10,009 nt of DNA from Cephalothrix spiralis (taxonomy: Eukaryota > Nemertea > Palaeonemertea > Archinemertea > Cephalotrichidae), in NCBI GenBank assembly GCA_032353305.1, contig JAUCNG010052224.1:1-10009 (forward strand), given 5' to 3'. Positions 1 to 6,564 of this stretch are shown one piece after another. Both the position numbers and the translations under genes were made by a program. The first letter of the stretch is position 1. The number at the start of each line of letters is the position of its first letter. A model generated the notes under the pieces. The model was not told where the DNA came from. It did not search any database and was given only the letters and a program-made list of their open reading frames with translations.

Positions 1-238
1 TTTTTCTTCAAACATAGCACTAGGGGTTATCAAGTACTAGGGTTTTTGTCTAACTAAGCCGTTTTTCAACATTAGAACGAAAAAAATCAAAAAATTTTCA
101 AAAATTTTTTTTGAAATTTTTTTTCTTCAAACATAGCACTAGGGGTTATCAAGTACTAGGGTTTTTGTCTAACTAAGCCGTTTTTCAGCACTAGAACTCT
201 AAAAAATTACTCTGAATAACTTTCATTCTTCTTTTCAG
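1..238 (+). other. polB: 3' part of an upstream polB intron, filled by two tandem repeat copies
   Basis: No coding potential is seen. It ends in the acceptor TTCTTCTTTTCAG. Two copies of the 119-bp repeat start at 6 and 125 and run almost to the acceptor. The donor lies outside the window, so total intron length is unknown. Confidence 0.8.
6..200 (+). repeat. 119-bp intronic repeat, two tandem copies
   Basis: Copies start CTTCAAACATAGCACTAGGG at 6 and 125, exactly 119 bp apart. Each has a conserved core of about 73 bp ending near TAGAAC, then an AT-rich half. Within the core the string ACTAGGG occurs twice, about 18 bp apart, and GTACTAG resembles a branch-point context. Confidence 0.9.
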
Positions 239-764
239 CTTTTGTGGGCAAGGATAAATTCTGTTTTCAGTGTAACAGAGGTTATAGGAATGGATCCTTG
301 CACAAGTGCCTAGGGATATGCAAATGCTGTAGAAAAGGACGAAATTGTGGAGCAGAAATAGATTGGTTAATTTGCGATCAATGTAACTGCCTATTCAAAA
401 ACCAGGACTGTTTCGACATGCACAAAGAACAGACGAAATACGGAAATTCTACTTGTTCTCAGTTCACTAGGTGCGAAGAATGCGGTGTTTATATTCGAGA
501 AAGTCATCACAACGAAGAGGACCATGTCTGTGGAAATACCCTGGATTGTAGAATTTGTAATAGATATGTCGAGCCAGGACATCTTTGTTATATACAGCTC
601 TTAAAGCCAAAAAAGAAGAGAACAAAATCATCTGATATTGACAATCTCATAGATGATGTTCTCGGTATCGAAACAGAACCTGAGGAGACTGAAGAGGATC
701 TTGAAGTGGTGCCTAAGTTCATAGCCTTTGATTTTGAGGCTGACTACAGTAACGGGACGCACGA
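239..764 (+). CDS. polB: polB exon: cysteine-rich N-terminal region and Exo I
   Basis: Acceptor CTTTTCAG ends at 238, and the exon opens with two bases that complete a codon from an upstream exon. The first 116 residues are packed with Cys and His pairs (CFQC, CKCC, CDQC, CEEC, CRIC), probably zinc-binding. An acidic linker follows, then Exo I FDFEAD. The donor is GTACGT at 765. The alternative donor GTATAG at 769 would put an immediate stop in the next exon, so 765 is preferred. The GTG at 244 is not a start codon; it is simply inside the exon. Confidence 0.85.
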
Positions 765-3700
765 GTACGTATAGCCACTTGAAAAGAAATTCAAAAAATT
801 TATTTTTTTATTTTTCTCAAAAATTTATTTTTTTCTTAAAAATCTTTTTTTTATTCTAGGCCTAACCTCGTTGTTGCTCATCGTGTATGTTTGAGGTGCT
901 TGGACACAAAGGTCACAGCAACTTCGTCGTGCGACACTTGTGGAAAAAATCGTCATGTATTCAAAGGTTATGATTGTGCTAATGAATTTTGTGACTTTCT
1001 GTTTGACATATCCAATTATGGAGCTAGTTGTATGGCTCATAACTTCAAAGGATATGACAGCTTTTTCATCATTGATTACATTTACAAGAATGGTATCATG
1101 CCTGAATTCATATTTACTGGCTCCAAATGCATGTACTTGTATATGAAAACATTTGACATACGATTTGTGGACTCTTTCAATTTCATTCCAATGCCGTTGT
1201 CTGCTATACCTGCATCTTTCGGACTGGATGAACTAAGTAAAGGGTGAGAAGAAATTTTCTAAAACATAGGGGTTATCAAGTACTATTGTTTTTCAACACT
1301 AGAAAAATCAAAAAAAATTTTTTGAAAATTTTTTTCTTCAAACATAGCACTAGGGGTTATCAAGTACTAGGGTTTTTAGCCAAAGAACCCATTTTTCACC
1401 ATTAGGACTCTTAAAAATCAAAAATTTAAAAAAAAATTTTTTGAAAAATTTTTTCTCTAAACATAGCACTAGGGGTTACCAAGTACTAGGGTTTTTGTCC
1501 AGAGAACCCATTTTTCACCACTAGAGCTCTTAAAAATTACTTTTTCTATTTTTTACAGATATTTTCCCCATCTGTTCAATACAAAGGATAATCAACATGT
1601 GAAACTGGATCATTTACCGGATAAGAAATTTTATAATAGTGAGCAATTTAGTGTCGATGCTAAAGAAAAATTTGACCTTTGGTATGAAGATCACAAAGGT
1701 GATGGATTTGACTTTCAAGAGGAAATTCTCAAGTACTGTATCAGTGACGTAGATATATTATTAGAGGGTTGTCTAAAGTTCAGAACACTTTTTATGAAAG
1801 TCAGTATCAGTGAAAACTATCCAAATGGTATTGATCCAATAAGAGCTGCCACAACAATCGCATCGGCTTGTAATATGCTAATCCGCTCAAAATTCTTGAC
1901 TCCATATACCATTGGTGTGATTCCAACACATGGATATACAAATCTGGATTATCAGAGCGCATGTGCTAAGAGATGGCTTAGCTGGGTTGCCCACTCGAGA
2001 AATATTGATGTACAGCACGCCATGAATGGCAGAGAGAAAGTAGTTTTAGGATTTAAGCTTGATGGGTATTATGAAGACGAGGACGGAGAGATGTACTGTT
2101 TGTCATTTAACGGTTGTTTCTGGTGAGTAAAAAAAAGAACTGAAAATTTTTTTTGAAAAAAAACAAAAAATTTTCTTCAAACATAGCAGTAAGGGTTATT
2201 AAGTACTAGGGTTTTTGTTCAAAGAACACGTTTTTCAACACTAGACCTCTTAAAAATCATTTTTCAAAAAAAAAAACATTTTTTTATTGATCTGTCTTCC
2301 TTTGTTCAAGGCATGGATGTCCGTCTTGTAATCCAAGAGATGTCATGAATCCCGTAAAGCAAAGAGACATGCATGGACTCTATTTGGCCACAATAGAACG
2401 AGACAATGCACTCATGTCCGCTGGTATAAACGTCGAAACCATATGGGAATGCGACTATAAAAAACAACTAGCATCAAACAAAGAGATGTCCACGTACATT
2501 AACTCGTTGGATGTTCAGTCAAAGCTCAAGCCTAGAGATGCATTTAGTGGAGGGCGCACCGATACTATAAAAACCTTTTACGAGGTAAAAAAGGGAGAAA
2601 AAATTCATTACTATGACTACACGAGGCAAGTAAAGTTCTTATCTGCTTTATGTGGGGAATATTCTATTTTATGTTCTAATATCTTGTATTTGTTTTTTCA
2701 GCCTCTACCCTTGGGTCTGTAAAACAGCAAAATACCCAATTGGTCATCCAATTGTGATAACCGAAAACTTTGGAGACATTGCTGCTTACTTTGGGATCGT
2801 AAAATGCAAAGTACTTCCTCCAAAAAATCTATACCATGCTCTCTTACCATACAAACATGATGGTAAACTTCTATTTCCTCTGTGCCGAACATGTGCTGAA
2901 ACTTCTCAACAGACACCCTGTCGTCACACAGAAGACCAGCGCATGTTGACAGGCACTTGGGTATCAATAGAATTAAAGAAAGCTATGGACCTAGGTTATG
3001 AAATTATGAGATATTATGAAGTATGGCATTATGACGAATTCATGCAATACAACGAGGAAACACAAACTGGTGGACTATTTACTGACTACATCAATCTCTT
3101 TGTCAAACTCAAGCAGGAAGCCAGTGGTCTACCAGCATGGACAGAAACAGAAACGCAGATAGACGATTATATCAACAGTTATTTCATACATGAAGGTCAG
3201 AACACGCAATTATTAGATTTTTTTTGCAGAAAATAATTTTTTTTCAGACAGAGAATTATTAGCATTTTTTTTGCAGAGAATAATGCTTTTTTTAAATTTT
3301 TTTCAGGTATTCGTCTATGCAGAGAAGACATCATAAAGAACCCTGGACTAAGAAGTTTGGCAAAACTCATGTTAAACAGCATGTGGGGTAAGAGCACTTG
3401 AAAAAAAGAAAAAAAAAAAAAAAAAATGATTTTTTTTTTTTTTTTTTTTGAAAAATTTTTGAAATTTTTTTTCTTCAAACATAGCACTAGGGGTTATCAA
3501 GTACTAGGGTTTTTGACCAACTAACCCATTTTTCATCATTAGAACTCTTAAAAATCAAAAATTTTAATATTCTCAGACATAGTACTATGGGTCATCAAAT
3601 ATTAGTGTTTTTTCAACATTAGAAGTCTAAAAAAGCGTTTTTTAACAATAACTTATTATTCTTTTCAGGCAAATGGGGTCAAAGGTCAGATTTAACTGCC

Positions 3701-4378
3701 ACTGTTCTCACAGATGAACCAAGTGTATTGTTTGAAGCATTAGACTCTCCAGCTACCATTGTGAAGAATGTATATTTAGTGAATCAAGATAGTGTCATGA
3801 TGCATTATAAAACAGAAACGGATTTTACACCTGAAAGCAACAAAACTAATGTTGTTATTGCCGCGTTCACCTCAGCTGTTGCTAGGTTAAAATTATATGG
3901 CCTATTGGAACAATTGGGTGAACGAGTATTATATCACGATACTGATTCTGTGATCTTTGTGACTGGTCAAGAGCACTTGACAACACCTGAACTTGGTGAT
4001 TTTCTTGGCCAATTAACCACCGAACTTGAGGATCCGAAACAGTATATCACCAAGTTTATTTCAGGCGGCCCCAAAAATTATAGTTATGTTACAAATTTGC
4101 CCGGCTCAAGGACAGGTAAAGACACATTTTGCAAGGTCAAGGGGTTAAGTTTAAATTTCAATAACAGCAAAATTGTTAATGCAGATGTTATGGAAAAATT
4201 TATTAAGACCCCCTCTGACAACAATAATGTAACACTTCCTGAACCTAAGAAAATTATACGCGATTTGAAAAATGGCAAATTATTATCAATAGATCGAAAA
4301 AAAGATTACAGAATCACATTTAATAAGAGAGTATTGATTAATAAGTTTGATAGTGTTCCATATGGGTATGCTAGATAG
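239..4378 (+). CDS. polB: Protein-primed family B DNA polymerase, Polinton/adintovirus type, seven exons visible, 5' partial
   Basis: Replicates the element from its termini with a protein primer (family knowledge). Exons I infer: 239-764, 860-1243, 1559-2122, 2311-2625, 2702-3195, 3307-3387, 3669-4378. They join without a frame break into 1023 residues, numbered from the codon at 241. In order: a cysteine/histidine-rich region (8-116, 18 Cys), Exo I FDFE (163-166), Exo II HNFKGYD (235-241), Exo III YCISD (362-366), WHGCP (491-495), motif A DYTSLYP (593-599), motif B with K780, N784, S785 and G788, motif C DTD (878-880), thumb GPKNY (921-925), and a C-terminal NKRV..PYGYAR end with stop at 4376-4378. 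All catalytic acidic residues are present. The gene starts upstream, because position 239 follows a splice acceptor in phase 1. Polinton polymerases are usually intronless or nearly so, so this exon number is odd. Family is near certain; exact splice sites are inferred from consensus, frame and motif continuity. Confidence 0.93.
765..859 (+). other. polB: polB intron, 95 bp, phase 2
   Basis: GTACGT...TTCTAG. Extremely AT-rich, with poly-T blocks. It lacks the 119-bp repeat core but contains similar AAAAATTTTTT segments and a CACTTGAAAA string also seen just inside the 3388 donor. Confidence 0.8.
860..1243 (+). CDS. polB: polB exon: Exo II region
   Basis: Acceptor TTATTCTAG ends at 859 and donor GGTGAG starts at 1244. 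The exon completes the Glu codon from the previous exon and contains CDTCG followed by Exo II HNFKGYD, then an SKG that continues into the YFPHLFNT motif of the next exon. That junction matches the family pattern, which supports the splice sites. Confidence 0.88.
1244..1558 (+). other. polB: polB intron, 315 bp, phase 2, with three repeat copies
   Basis: GTGAGA...TTTACAG. It holds one shortened copy (from about 1257) and two full copies starting at 1336 and 1455. The repeats occupy nearly the whole intron. Confidence 0.85.
1257..1535 (+). repeat. 119-bp intronic repeat, one short and two full copies
   Basis: Full copies start at 1336 and 1455, again exactly 119 bp apart. The first copy, from about 1257, has lost the CACTAG segment and part of the middle. 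The orientation is the same as in the other introns. Confidence 0.9.
1559..2122 (+). CDS. polB: polB exon: YFPHLF motif and Exo III
   Basis: Acceptor TTTTACAG ends at 1558. The exon opens with one base completing Gly, then YFPHLFNT, LPDKKFY and Exo III YCISDVDIL. The donor is GTGAGT at 2123, splitting the Trp codon of GCFWHGCP. Reading through the donor gives an immediate stop. Confidence 0.9.
2123..2310 (+). other. polB: polB intron, 188 bp, phase 2, with one repeat copy
   Basis: GTGAGT...TTCAAG. One diverged repeat copy starts at 2175. The rest is poly-A and poly-T blocks. Confidence 0.85.
2175..2255 (+). repeat. 119-bp intronic repeat, single copy
   Basis: It starts CTTCAAACATAGCAGTAAGG and carries the GTACTAGGGTTTTTGT core, ending at CTAGACCTCT. 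It differs from the other copies by several point changes. Confidence 0.85.
2311..2625 (+). CDS. polB: polB exon: WHGCP zinc-ribbon-like region up to motif A
   Basis: Acceptor TTGTTCAAG ends at 2310. The exon begins with the last base of Trp, then HGCPSCNPRD, a motif recurrent in Polinton polymerases. It ends inside motif A after DYT and two bases of the next codon. The only donor that keeps frame is the non-canonical AG|GCAAGT at 2626. The GT at 2630 would leave phase 0 and does not fit the next exon. Confidence 0.85.
2626..2701 (+). other. polB: polB GC-AG intron, 76 bp, phase 2
   Basis: The donor reads AG|GCAAGT, the classic context of GC-AG introns, and the acceptor is TTTTTTCAG. It has no repeat copy and is less T-rich than the others. 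It interrupts motif A between Thr and Ser of DYTSLYP. Confidence 0.8.
2702..3195 (+). CDS. polB: polB exon: end of motif A and palm insertion
   Basis: Acceptor TTTTTTCAG ends at 2701. The exon opens by completing Ser of motif A (SLYPWV), then has HP.V.TE, FGIVKCKVLPP, a CRTCAE...CRH metal-binding-like patch, GTWVSIEL and KLKQEASGLP, all typical of this polymerase family. The donor is GTCAGA at 3196, in phase 1, which is a weak donor. Confidence 0.85.
3196..3306 (+). other. polB: polB intron, 111 bp, phase 1, with several acceptor-like sites
   Basis: The donor is GTCAGA and the acceptor chosen is TTTTTTTCAG ending at 3306. Three earlier acceptor-like strings (TTTTTGCAG, TTTTTCAG, TTTTTTGCAG) lie between 3223 and 3276. 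Only 3306 gives the motif B reading NPGLR..AKL in frame. Confidence 0.75.
3307..3387 (+). CDS. polB: polB micro-sized exon carrying motif B
   Basis: This 81-nt exon lies between acceptor TTTTTTTCAG (ending 3306) and donor GGTAAGA (starting 3388). It encodes NPGLRSLAKL and most of the LNSMWGK motif B, which is completed by the next exon. It is invisible to simple ORF listing because of its length, but without it the polymerase would lack motif B. Both junctions split Gly codons in phase 1. Confidence 0.88.
3409..3449. repeat. Near-perfect A-run / T-run inverted repeat
   Basis: A run of 18 A (3409-3426), then TGA, then a run of 20 T (3430-3449). In RNA it would fold into an A-U hairpin with a 3-nt loop, 21 nt downstream of the intron donor. 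Confidence 0.85.
3473..3630 (+). repeat. 119-bp intronic repeat, one full and one diverged copy
   Basis: The full copy from 3473 matches the copies at 6 and 1336 closely. The second, from 3572, keeps the CATAGTACTA and TTTTTTCAACATTAGAA strings but is heavily changed. Confidence 0.85.
3669..4378 (+). CDS. polB: polB terminal exon: motif C, thumb, C terminus
   Basis: Acceptor TTCTTTTCAG ends at 3668. The exon opens GKWGQR, then LYHDTDSVIF (motif C), the GGPKNYSY thumb motif, and the C-terminal NKRVLINKFD segment. The stop is TAG at 4376-4378. This is the longest uninterrupted part of the gene. Confidence 0.92.
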
Positions 4379-4384
4379 AATCAC

Positions 4385-4740
4385 ACATTCTTAATGTAAA
4401 TATGTATATTCATTAACTGTATGTTATGTCATGTTTGTATTGAAATATTCAATGTTGTATTCATCCAGTGTAACTATGTACATATATATATATTGATATA
4501 ATGTATACATAATAGTCAGTGTACATGTATTCATTAGTTTTTTTAAATATTTTGCAATGTAATATTCAACTATTGTTCAATGTAACTATGTATATATATT
4601 CATTATCTGTTTTTAAATATTTTTTATTGTAATAGTCCGTTCAATGTAGCTATGTACATATATATATATATATTCATTAACTGTTTTTAACTATTTTGTA
4701 TTGTATTCAACCTGTACATATATATATTAAGTTTGAAATG
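4385..4740. repeat. Degenerate TATA-rich repeats
   Basis: The string TGTAACTATGTACATATATA or a close variant begins at 4469, 4581 and 4645. Copies are followed by TTCATTA(A/T)CTGTTTTTAA. The spacing is irregular (112 then 64), and (TA)n tracts expand within the copies. Confidence 0.7.
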
Positions 4741-4763
4741 TTGTATTCTCTGTACATAATACT

Positions 4764-4975
4764 GTCATTTTCCTTTCTTACAGAAGGAGAATTTTATCAT
4801 TTTTCAGAGAGTCCTTTTAGGTTATTTATTTTTCAGAGAGCCCTTTCAAAATTTTTCAGATATTTCTTTTGTCATTTTTCTTACAGAAGGAGAATTTTAC
4901 CATTTTTCAGAGAATCCTTTCAGGTTATTTATTTTTCAGAGAATCCTTTCAGGTTATTTATTATCAAAATTTTTC
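4764..4975. repeat. Tandem duplication, 107-bp period
   Basis: GTCATTTT...TTACAGAAGGAGAATTTT starts at 4764 and again at 4871. Each copy contains internal repeats of TTTTTCAGAGA followed by CCTTT, so the stretch is a repeat within a repeat. The T-rich CAG strings look like splice acceptors. Confidence 0.85.
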
Positions 4976-5063
4976 AAATGCTTCAGGATATTTTTTTATG
5001 TATTATATAATGTGCTTAGGGACTTAGATGTACACTGGGTTATGCTCAGTATAGCGATACCTG

Positions 5064-5069
5064 AATAAA
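5064..5069 (+). terminator. Candidate polyadenylation signal for polB
   Basis: AATAAA, about 690 nt after the polB stop and only 8 nt before the TATA box of the next gene. No other AATAAA was seen between the polB stop and this point. If used, the two transcription units abut or overlap. Confidence 0.45.
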
Positions 5070-5076
5070 TGATTTG

Positions 5077-5109
5077 TATATAAATGATTAGTTGTTACTT
5101 CCTCATTCA
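5077..5109 (+). promoter_or_regulatory. TATA box and initiator-like site for the capsid block
   Basis: TATATAAA at 5077-5084, with TCATTCAGT at 5103-5111 placing an initiator A 28 (5105) or 32 (5109) nt downstream. That is the usual RNA polymerase II spacing. The 5' UTR would be about 9-13 nt. The start codon at 5118 has a strong context (A at -3, G at +4). Confidence 0.6.
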
Positions 5110-5117
5110 GTCGCAAG

Positions 5118-5759
5118 ATGGCAGAGAGTAATGTTCTAGCATTCAATCATCCCTTTACAATGGGGATTTACGCCTCGACAGGGTCAGGTAAATCTTATTT
5201 TGTAAAGCAACTGATAAATGAAAAAGGTTTTATATATCCACCAATACAAAAGGTGTACTGGTTTTTCGCTGAGGACCAACCATTATATAAAGATATGAAG
5301 GAAAATGTCGAATTTATACAAGGTCTTCCAACTCCAGAAATTTATGATACACTTAACCGCAACGTACGTAATCTCATTGTCATCGATGATCTAATGATTG
5401 ATGCACTAAAATGTGATTTTGTGAGTTCACTCTTCACTAGGGGGAGCCATCATCGAAATATCAGTGTTATTCTAATTGCACAGAATATATTCTGTCAAGG
5501 CAAGCAGAGTCGAAATATAAGTTTGAATCAGAAATATATTGTATTGCTGTCCAATCCCCGCGATAAATCTCAAGTAGCGCGCCTGAGTTCACAAATATTT
5601 CCTGAGCACAAGAATTTTTTACAGGATGCATATATGCAAGCGATGAAGGTAAAATATGGTCATTTAGTTCTAGCAGTCTCAGACGCCGTTCCGAAAGAGC
5701 TACAAGTACGTAGTCAAATATTTGACAAGTATCCAGTAGCTTATATACCTAGAAAATAG
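5118..5759 (+). CDS. DNA-packaging ATPase, FtsK/HerA (A32-like) superfamily
   Basis: Powers filling of the capsid with genome DNA in Polintons, adintoviruses and related viruses (family knowledge). The 213-residue product has a Walker A motif STGSGKS (20-26), Walker B LIVIDD (86-91), and the RGSHHRNISVILIAQNIF segment (108-125), whose Gln122 is the usual sensor position in this family. NPRDKSQVARL (147-157) is also typical. The length is ordinary for the family, and it is intact. The start codon is the first ATG after the TATA promoter, in a strong context. It heads the six-gene capsid block and is followed after one base by the next gene. Confidence 0.93.
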   Translation: MAESNVLAFNHPFTMGIYASTGSGKSYFVKQLINEKGFIYPPIQKVYWFFAEDQPLYKDMKENVEFIQGLPTPEIYDTLNRNVRNLIVIDDLMIDALKCDFVSSLFTRGSHHRNISVILIAQNIFCQGKQSRNISLNQKYIVLLSNPRDKSQVARLSSQIFPEHKNFLQDAYMQAMKVKYGHLVLAVSDAVPKELQVRSQIFDKYPVAYIPRK

Positions 5760-5760
5760 T

Positions 5761-6063
5761 ATGTTATCATATGCTGATATCATCATTACGGCGACAACTC
5801 CCCTAGTGAAAGCTTTATTAAGCCATCTGACGACAGAATCATTTCATTTCCTTCTGAATGTGGTCTCAAACAGTCTTACTAATCCAGCTATAACATATAG
5901 TAAGAGCATAAGAAAGAAATTAGAGAAGCATCAGCGAGATCTTTATGCATTAAGTTCGAAAAAAGTTGCAACACTAACGAAAAAGCGTATACTGAAGAAA
6001 CGTGGCCATCTATATATACCTCTTATATTAAAGCAACACATCAAATTATACAGACAGCTGTGA
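5761..6063 (+). CDS. Small basic conserved protein of unknown function
   Basis: 100 residues. It begins with a moderately hydrophobic helical N-terminal third (1-35), then has a basic stretch KSIRKKLEKHQRDLYALSSK (48-67), KKRILKKRGH (74-83) and a short hydrophobic tail (YIPLIL). From memory this resembles small proteins beside the ATPase in many invertebrate Polinton-like elements, which share a KxxLxxHKxxLRxLA then KRxLLxxGGFL pattern. The usual GGFL is RGHL here, and the long glycine-rich hydrophobic tail of relatives is missing. A virion-associated or membrane-active role is possible but not shown. The start lies one base after the ATPase stop (TAG T ATG). The A at -3 supports it. Confidence 0.75.
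   Translation: MLSYADIIITATTPLVKALLSHLTTESFHFLLNVVSNSLTNPAITYSKSIRKKLEKHQRDLYALSSKKVATLTKKRILKKRGHLYIPLILKQHIKLYRQL
6011..6017 (+). promoter_or_regulatory. Possible internal TATA element
   Basis: TATATAT followed by ACC, 54 nt before the ATG at 6065, inside the preceding coding sequence. It could give this gene its own promoter. In such AT-rich DNA the match may be chance, and no clear initiator was found. Confidence 0.25.
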
Positions 6064-6064
6064 T

Positions 6065-6547
6065 ATGGCACAAAAGATGGTTCTTATAAGTGAGTCGGAA
6101 TTGGATGACTTGAGGAAAAAAGAGACCAACCCTGTCATCTATAAGCCTAATGATATAGAAATTAAAGTAATCGAATCTGAAGCACCCAAATTGGAACATA
6201 ACGTACTGGATTTATTACCTCAAAAACTAAAGAAGCGAGGCGAGAGAATCTTAATGCATATACGACAACATAGCAATATGGTTCAATTAACTGACTTTGG
6301 GGGGATTTCTATTAATGGTCAAAGCGTTCAAGGGGGAAATATGACCGATATTTTAAACGAACTACTGGTTTCAATACGAAAAAAGAAGTTTCAACCAGCC
6401 GGGATAGATGACTTTATAAGAGTACTGGCTATGACTCATTTCCCGGAAAGTGGTATAACTAACCCCAAGAGGCGTAAACAGTTGCGAAAATATCGGATGT
6501 CTATGCCTTCTCTTAAAAAAAAAAATACTATGAAACGTTATTACTAA
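6065..6547 (+). CDS. Conserved Polinton/adintovirus protein of unknown function, 160 aa
   Basis: Its central domain (about 45-135) matches, from memory, a domain common in invertebrate Polinton-like elements: an LLxxLPxKxxxKAxxLL pattern, here LDLLPQKLKKRGERIL (48-63), then a short beta segment GISINGQSVQGGNMTDIL (80-97, relatives have IPGSNIxDLL), then P.G..DF...L....FP.SGI.NP (111-134). The N terminus is acidic and charged. The C terminus (135-160) is strongly basic and could bind DNA or capsid. No known catalytic motif was seen. It begins one base after the previous stop (TGA T ATG). Its function is unassigned; its position inside the capsid block suggests a virion role. Confidence 0.8.
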   Translation: MAQKMVLISESELDDLRKKETNPVIYKPNDIEIKVIESEAPKLEHNVLDLLPQKLKKRGERILMHIRQHSNMVQLTDFGGISINGQSVQGGNMTDILNELLVSIRKKKFQPAGIDDFIRVLAMTHFPESGITNPKRRKQLRKYRMSMPSLKKKNTMKRYY

Positions 6548-6564
6548 TTTTGCAACAGACAAGG

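Larger units (their letters stand above)
3388..3668 (+). other. polB: polB intron, 281 bp, phase 1, with two repeat copies and an A/T hairpin
   Basis: GTAAGA...TTTTCAG. It contains a long A-run/T-run hairpin at 3409-3449, one full repeat copy from 3473 and a diverged copy from 3572. Confidence 0.85.
4379..5117. other. AT-rich non-coding spacer between polB and the capsid block
   Basis: No credible gene lies in these 739 bases. They hold TATA-rich degenerate repeats (4385-4740), a 107-bp tandem duplication (4764-4975), a polyadenylation signal and the capsid-block promoter. They probably serve as the polB 3' UTR and the 5' regulatory region of the ATPase gene. Confidence 0.75.

Noticed and set aside
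6-1535. Possible CRISPR-like array from the regular 119-bp repeats
   Set aside because: The spacing comes from tandem duplication of the whole unit, including the AT-rich half. There are no unique spacers, and the copies lie inside introns of a eukaryotic gene.
2627-2722. Reading through the GC-AG intron as coding
   Set aside because: Read-through in the upstream frame destroys motif A (TRQVKF instead of TSLYP), shifts frame and ends at a stop at 2720-2722.
2698-2967. Minus-strand open frame of 89 codons opposite the polB palm exon
   Set aside because: It is the shadow of a well-supported exon with clear polymerase motifs, and shows no recognisable domain.
3197-3487. A minus-strand open frame rich in Lys and Phe
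   Set aside because: It is translation of the poly-A/poly-T hairpin and intron T-tracts opposite a real exon.
4696-5010. A plus-strand open frame of 104 codons
   Set aside because: It is produced by the AT-rich repeats and 107-bp duplication. The translation is low-complexity Phe, Ile, Tyr and Ser with internal repetition and no family resemblance.
6550-6564. Upstream TTG as start of the minor capsid protein
   Set aside because: Non-ATG initiation is unnecessary. The ATG at 6565 has a strong context and gives the expected family N terminus.
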